Part shown: positions 63,103 through 64,000 of the stretch, in pieces
How the letters are laid out: every line of letters starts with the position of its first letter
How positions within the stretch are numbered: the first letter of the stretch is position 1
NCBI RefSeq assembly: GCF_002368095.1
Contig: NZ_AP018227.1
Location: forward strand, 8,414,001 to 8,478,000
Length of the DNA stretch: 64,000 bases
Source of the DNA: Calothrix parasitica NIES-267
GTDB taxonomy: Bacteria > Cyanobacteriota > Cyanobacteriia > Cyanobacteriales > Nostocaceae
Direction: 5' to 3'
Translations under genes and position numbers: made by a program
The notes under the pieces: model-generated
The model's input: the letters and a program-made list of their open reading frames with translations, nothing else
Databases searched by the model: none
Told to the model about the DNA's origin: nothing

Positions 63103-64000
63103 ATGAGGCAGCATCAAAAATTTACGGCCGCTGAACAGCAAATCTTCTCTTTGGGGCGCATCCTTCAAATTTTGAGAGAAGAGGACAATGCTGAAGTTCT
63201 GATTGAAAAGACTATTTCATACCTAAAGGAGCAGTTTGATTATTCATTAATTTGGATTGCTCTTTATGACCGTCTCAATCATATATTGTTCGGCAAAGGC
63301 GGAGCGACACCCGATAGTAATCTTGAAAATGCTTATTTGCAGCAACGGGTAGTTTTGAGTCCGGGGGATTTATTAGAACAAGTAGTTATTCAGCAGCGTC
63401 CGATGGGTGTAGCAGATTTGCGATTGGAAAAACGAGCGGAAGGATGGCAAGAAATAGCCACAAAGTTCGATATCCAAGGAACGATTATGCTACCTATCCG
63501 CCATAAAGACCGCTGTTTGGGTGTAGTAATGCTCGGTTCTAAACGCTGGGGTTACTTAATAGGTAGCGAAGCTAAGTCGCAGATAATGATTGTAGTTGGA
63601 GAACTTGCAGCAGCACTTTTTCGACTTGAAATAGATTTGCAATATAAGCAAACTAAGCGTCCGGATGAGGTCTTGCTGCGACTGCTGGAAAAATTAAGAA
63701 CTTTAGCAACTTTGGAACAAAGGTTAGAAGCTGTAGTATCTGCGACTCACCAGTTTATTGTCCCTACTCGAACAAATGTTTACTGGTTTGACCCCCAAGA
63801 ACGTTATTTTTGGCGGAGAATCAGCACTCAATGTTTTAACCTAGGGAAAATTTCCAATAAAAAACAAACAAAAGATAGTTTAACAGTAGAAGATTTAAGC
63901 GATTTTTATTATGCAATGTCCGCGAATCAACTAGTTTGGATTGGAGAAGGACGCAGCTCGCTGAAAAGTTACAGCACTAAAAAACTACTCAAAATTCTTG
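63103..64000 (+). CDS. GAF-domain protein, 5' part (cut by window end)
   Basis: An ATG at 63103 opens a frame that runs without a stop to the end of the window (299 codons visible). The first GAF domain (about 25-175) shows YLKEQFDYSLIWIALYDRL, the middle QQRPMGVADLR and IQGTIMLPIRHKDRCLGVVML. A second GAF-like segment begins near residue 190 (TLATLEQRLEAVVSATHQF). There is no signal peptide. The rest may carry a kinase, cyclase or GGDEF output; it is not visible here. Soluble signal-transduction protein by family. Confidence 0.75.
   Translation, partial: MRQHQKFTAAEQQIFSLGRILQILREEDNAEVLIEKTISYLKEQFDYSLIWIALYDRLNHILFGKGGATPDSNLENAYLQQRVVLSPGDLLEQVVIQQRPMGVADLRLEKRAEGWQEIATKFDIQGTIMLPIRHKDRCLGVVMLGSKRWGYLIGSEAKSQIMIVVGELAAALFRLEIDLQYKQTKRPDEVLLRLLEKLRTLATLEQRLEAVVSATHQFIVPTRTNVYWFDPQERYFWRRISTQCFNLGKISNKKQTKDSLTVEDLSDFYYAMSANQLVWIGEGRSSLKSYSTKKLLKIL

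Overview
The window is chromosomal DNA of a filamentous cyanobacterium, most likely Nostocales (a Rivularia/Calothrix-like strain is my inference). Evidence seen directly: an allophycocyanin-B gene (apcD), a CyaC-type hybrid adenylate cyclase, a nirA-nrtP-narB-narM nitrate cluster, several cyanobacteria-only families (DUF3038/DUF4335, DUF6745, NarM), at least six copies of the octamer GCGATCGC (9796, 13002, 23195, 36609, 42749, 57986), and many 7-bp short tandem repeats (STRRs) around gene ends. The DNA is AT-rich with long intergenic gaps.

Layout. 0-5.3 kb: DUF99 protein, M28 peptidase, a TrpF-like protein, a Uma2 nuclease and a DUF6745 protein, among palindromic repeat elements (114-bp units x4, 109-bp units x2). 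5.3-10.6 kb: asnS, small cyanobacterial proteins, an anti-sigma-type ATPase, rlmD-type methyltransferase and apcD. 10.6-11.4 kb: a gene-free stretch with strong RNA hairpins. 11.4-18.6 kb: two tandem glutathione-reductase-like genes, a YqiA-type hydrolase, hisC, a hypothetical protein and a GNAT acetyltransferase. 18.7-20 kb: gene-poor, with possible IS200/IS605 debris. 20-25 kb: cyaC, a TonB-like protein and tRNA-Gly. 25-29.2 kb: pstSCAB on the minus strand with a possible Pho box. 30-41.5 kb: bioY, lspA, a secreted repeat protein, an FHA-fused class A PBP, DUF4335/DUF3038, apt and a DppB-type permease. 41.7-47.5 kb: purF, purL (with an intergenic-type repeat inserted in frame) and a HEAT-repeat protein.

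47.8-56 kb is a nitrate assimilation island: nirA, nrtP (MFS permease), narB, narM and mobA. Together they import nitrate, reduce it to ammonium and supply the molybdenum cofactor. A small membrane-protein gene runs antisense into the 3' end of narB, and a small protein/retropepsin-like gene pair sits between narM and mobA. A possible NtcA site precedes nirA.

The most unusual region is 57.6-60.3 kb. A TROVE/Ro60 gene on the minus strand is preceded by five consecutive tRNA-like sequences (60186 down to 59320). Each has recognisable acceptor, D and T arms, but the anticodon arm carries a conserved insert of about 50-60 nt that can fold into a hairpin with motifs (CTTGCC and GACGAAG) resembling the two strands of a Y-RNA Ro-binding stem. 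In two members the insert lies exactly between tRNA positions 31 and 32, and removing it gives standard anticodon arms for Lys(UUU) and Phe(GAA). A sigma70-like promoter (TTGACA, 17 bp, TACATT) precedes the array and an intrinsic terminator follows the ro60 gene. I interpret this as a multi-copy, tRNA-bodied Y-RNA array, possibly a circular permutation of known bacterial Y RNAs, or alternatively interrupted tRNA genes with small non-group-I inserts. The window ends with a two-TM protein, pyrD and the 5' part of a GAF-domain gene cut by the window edge.
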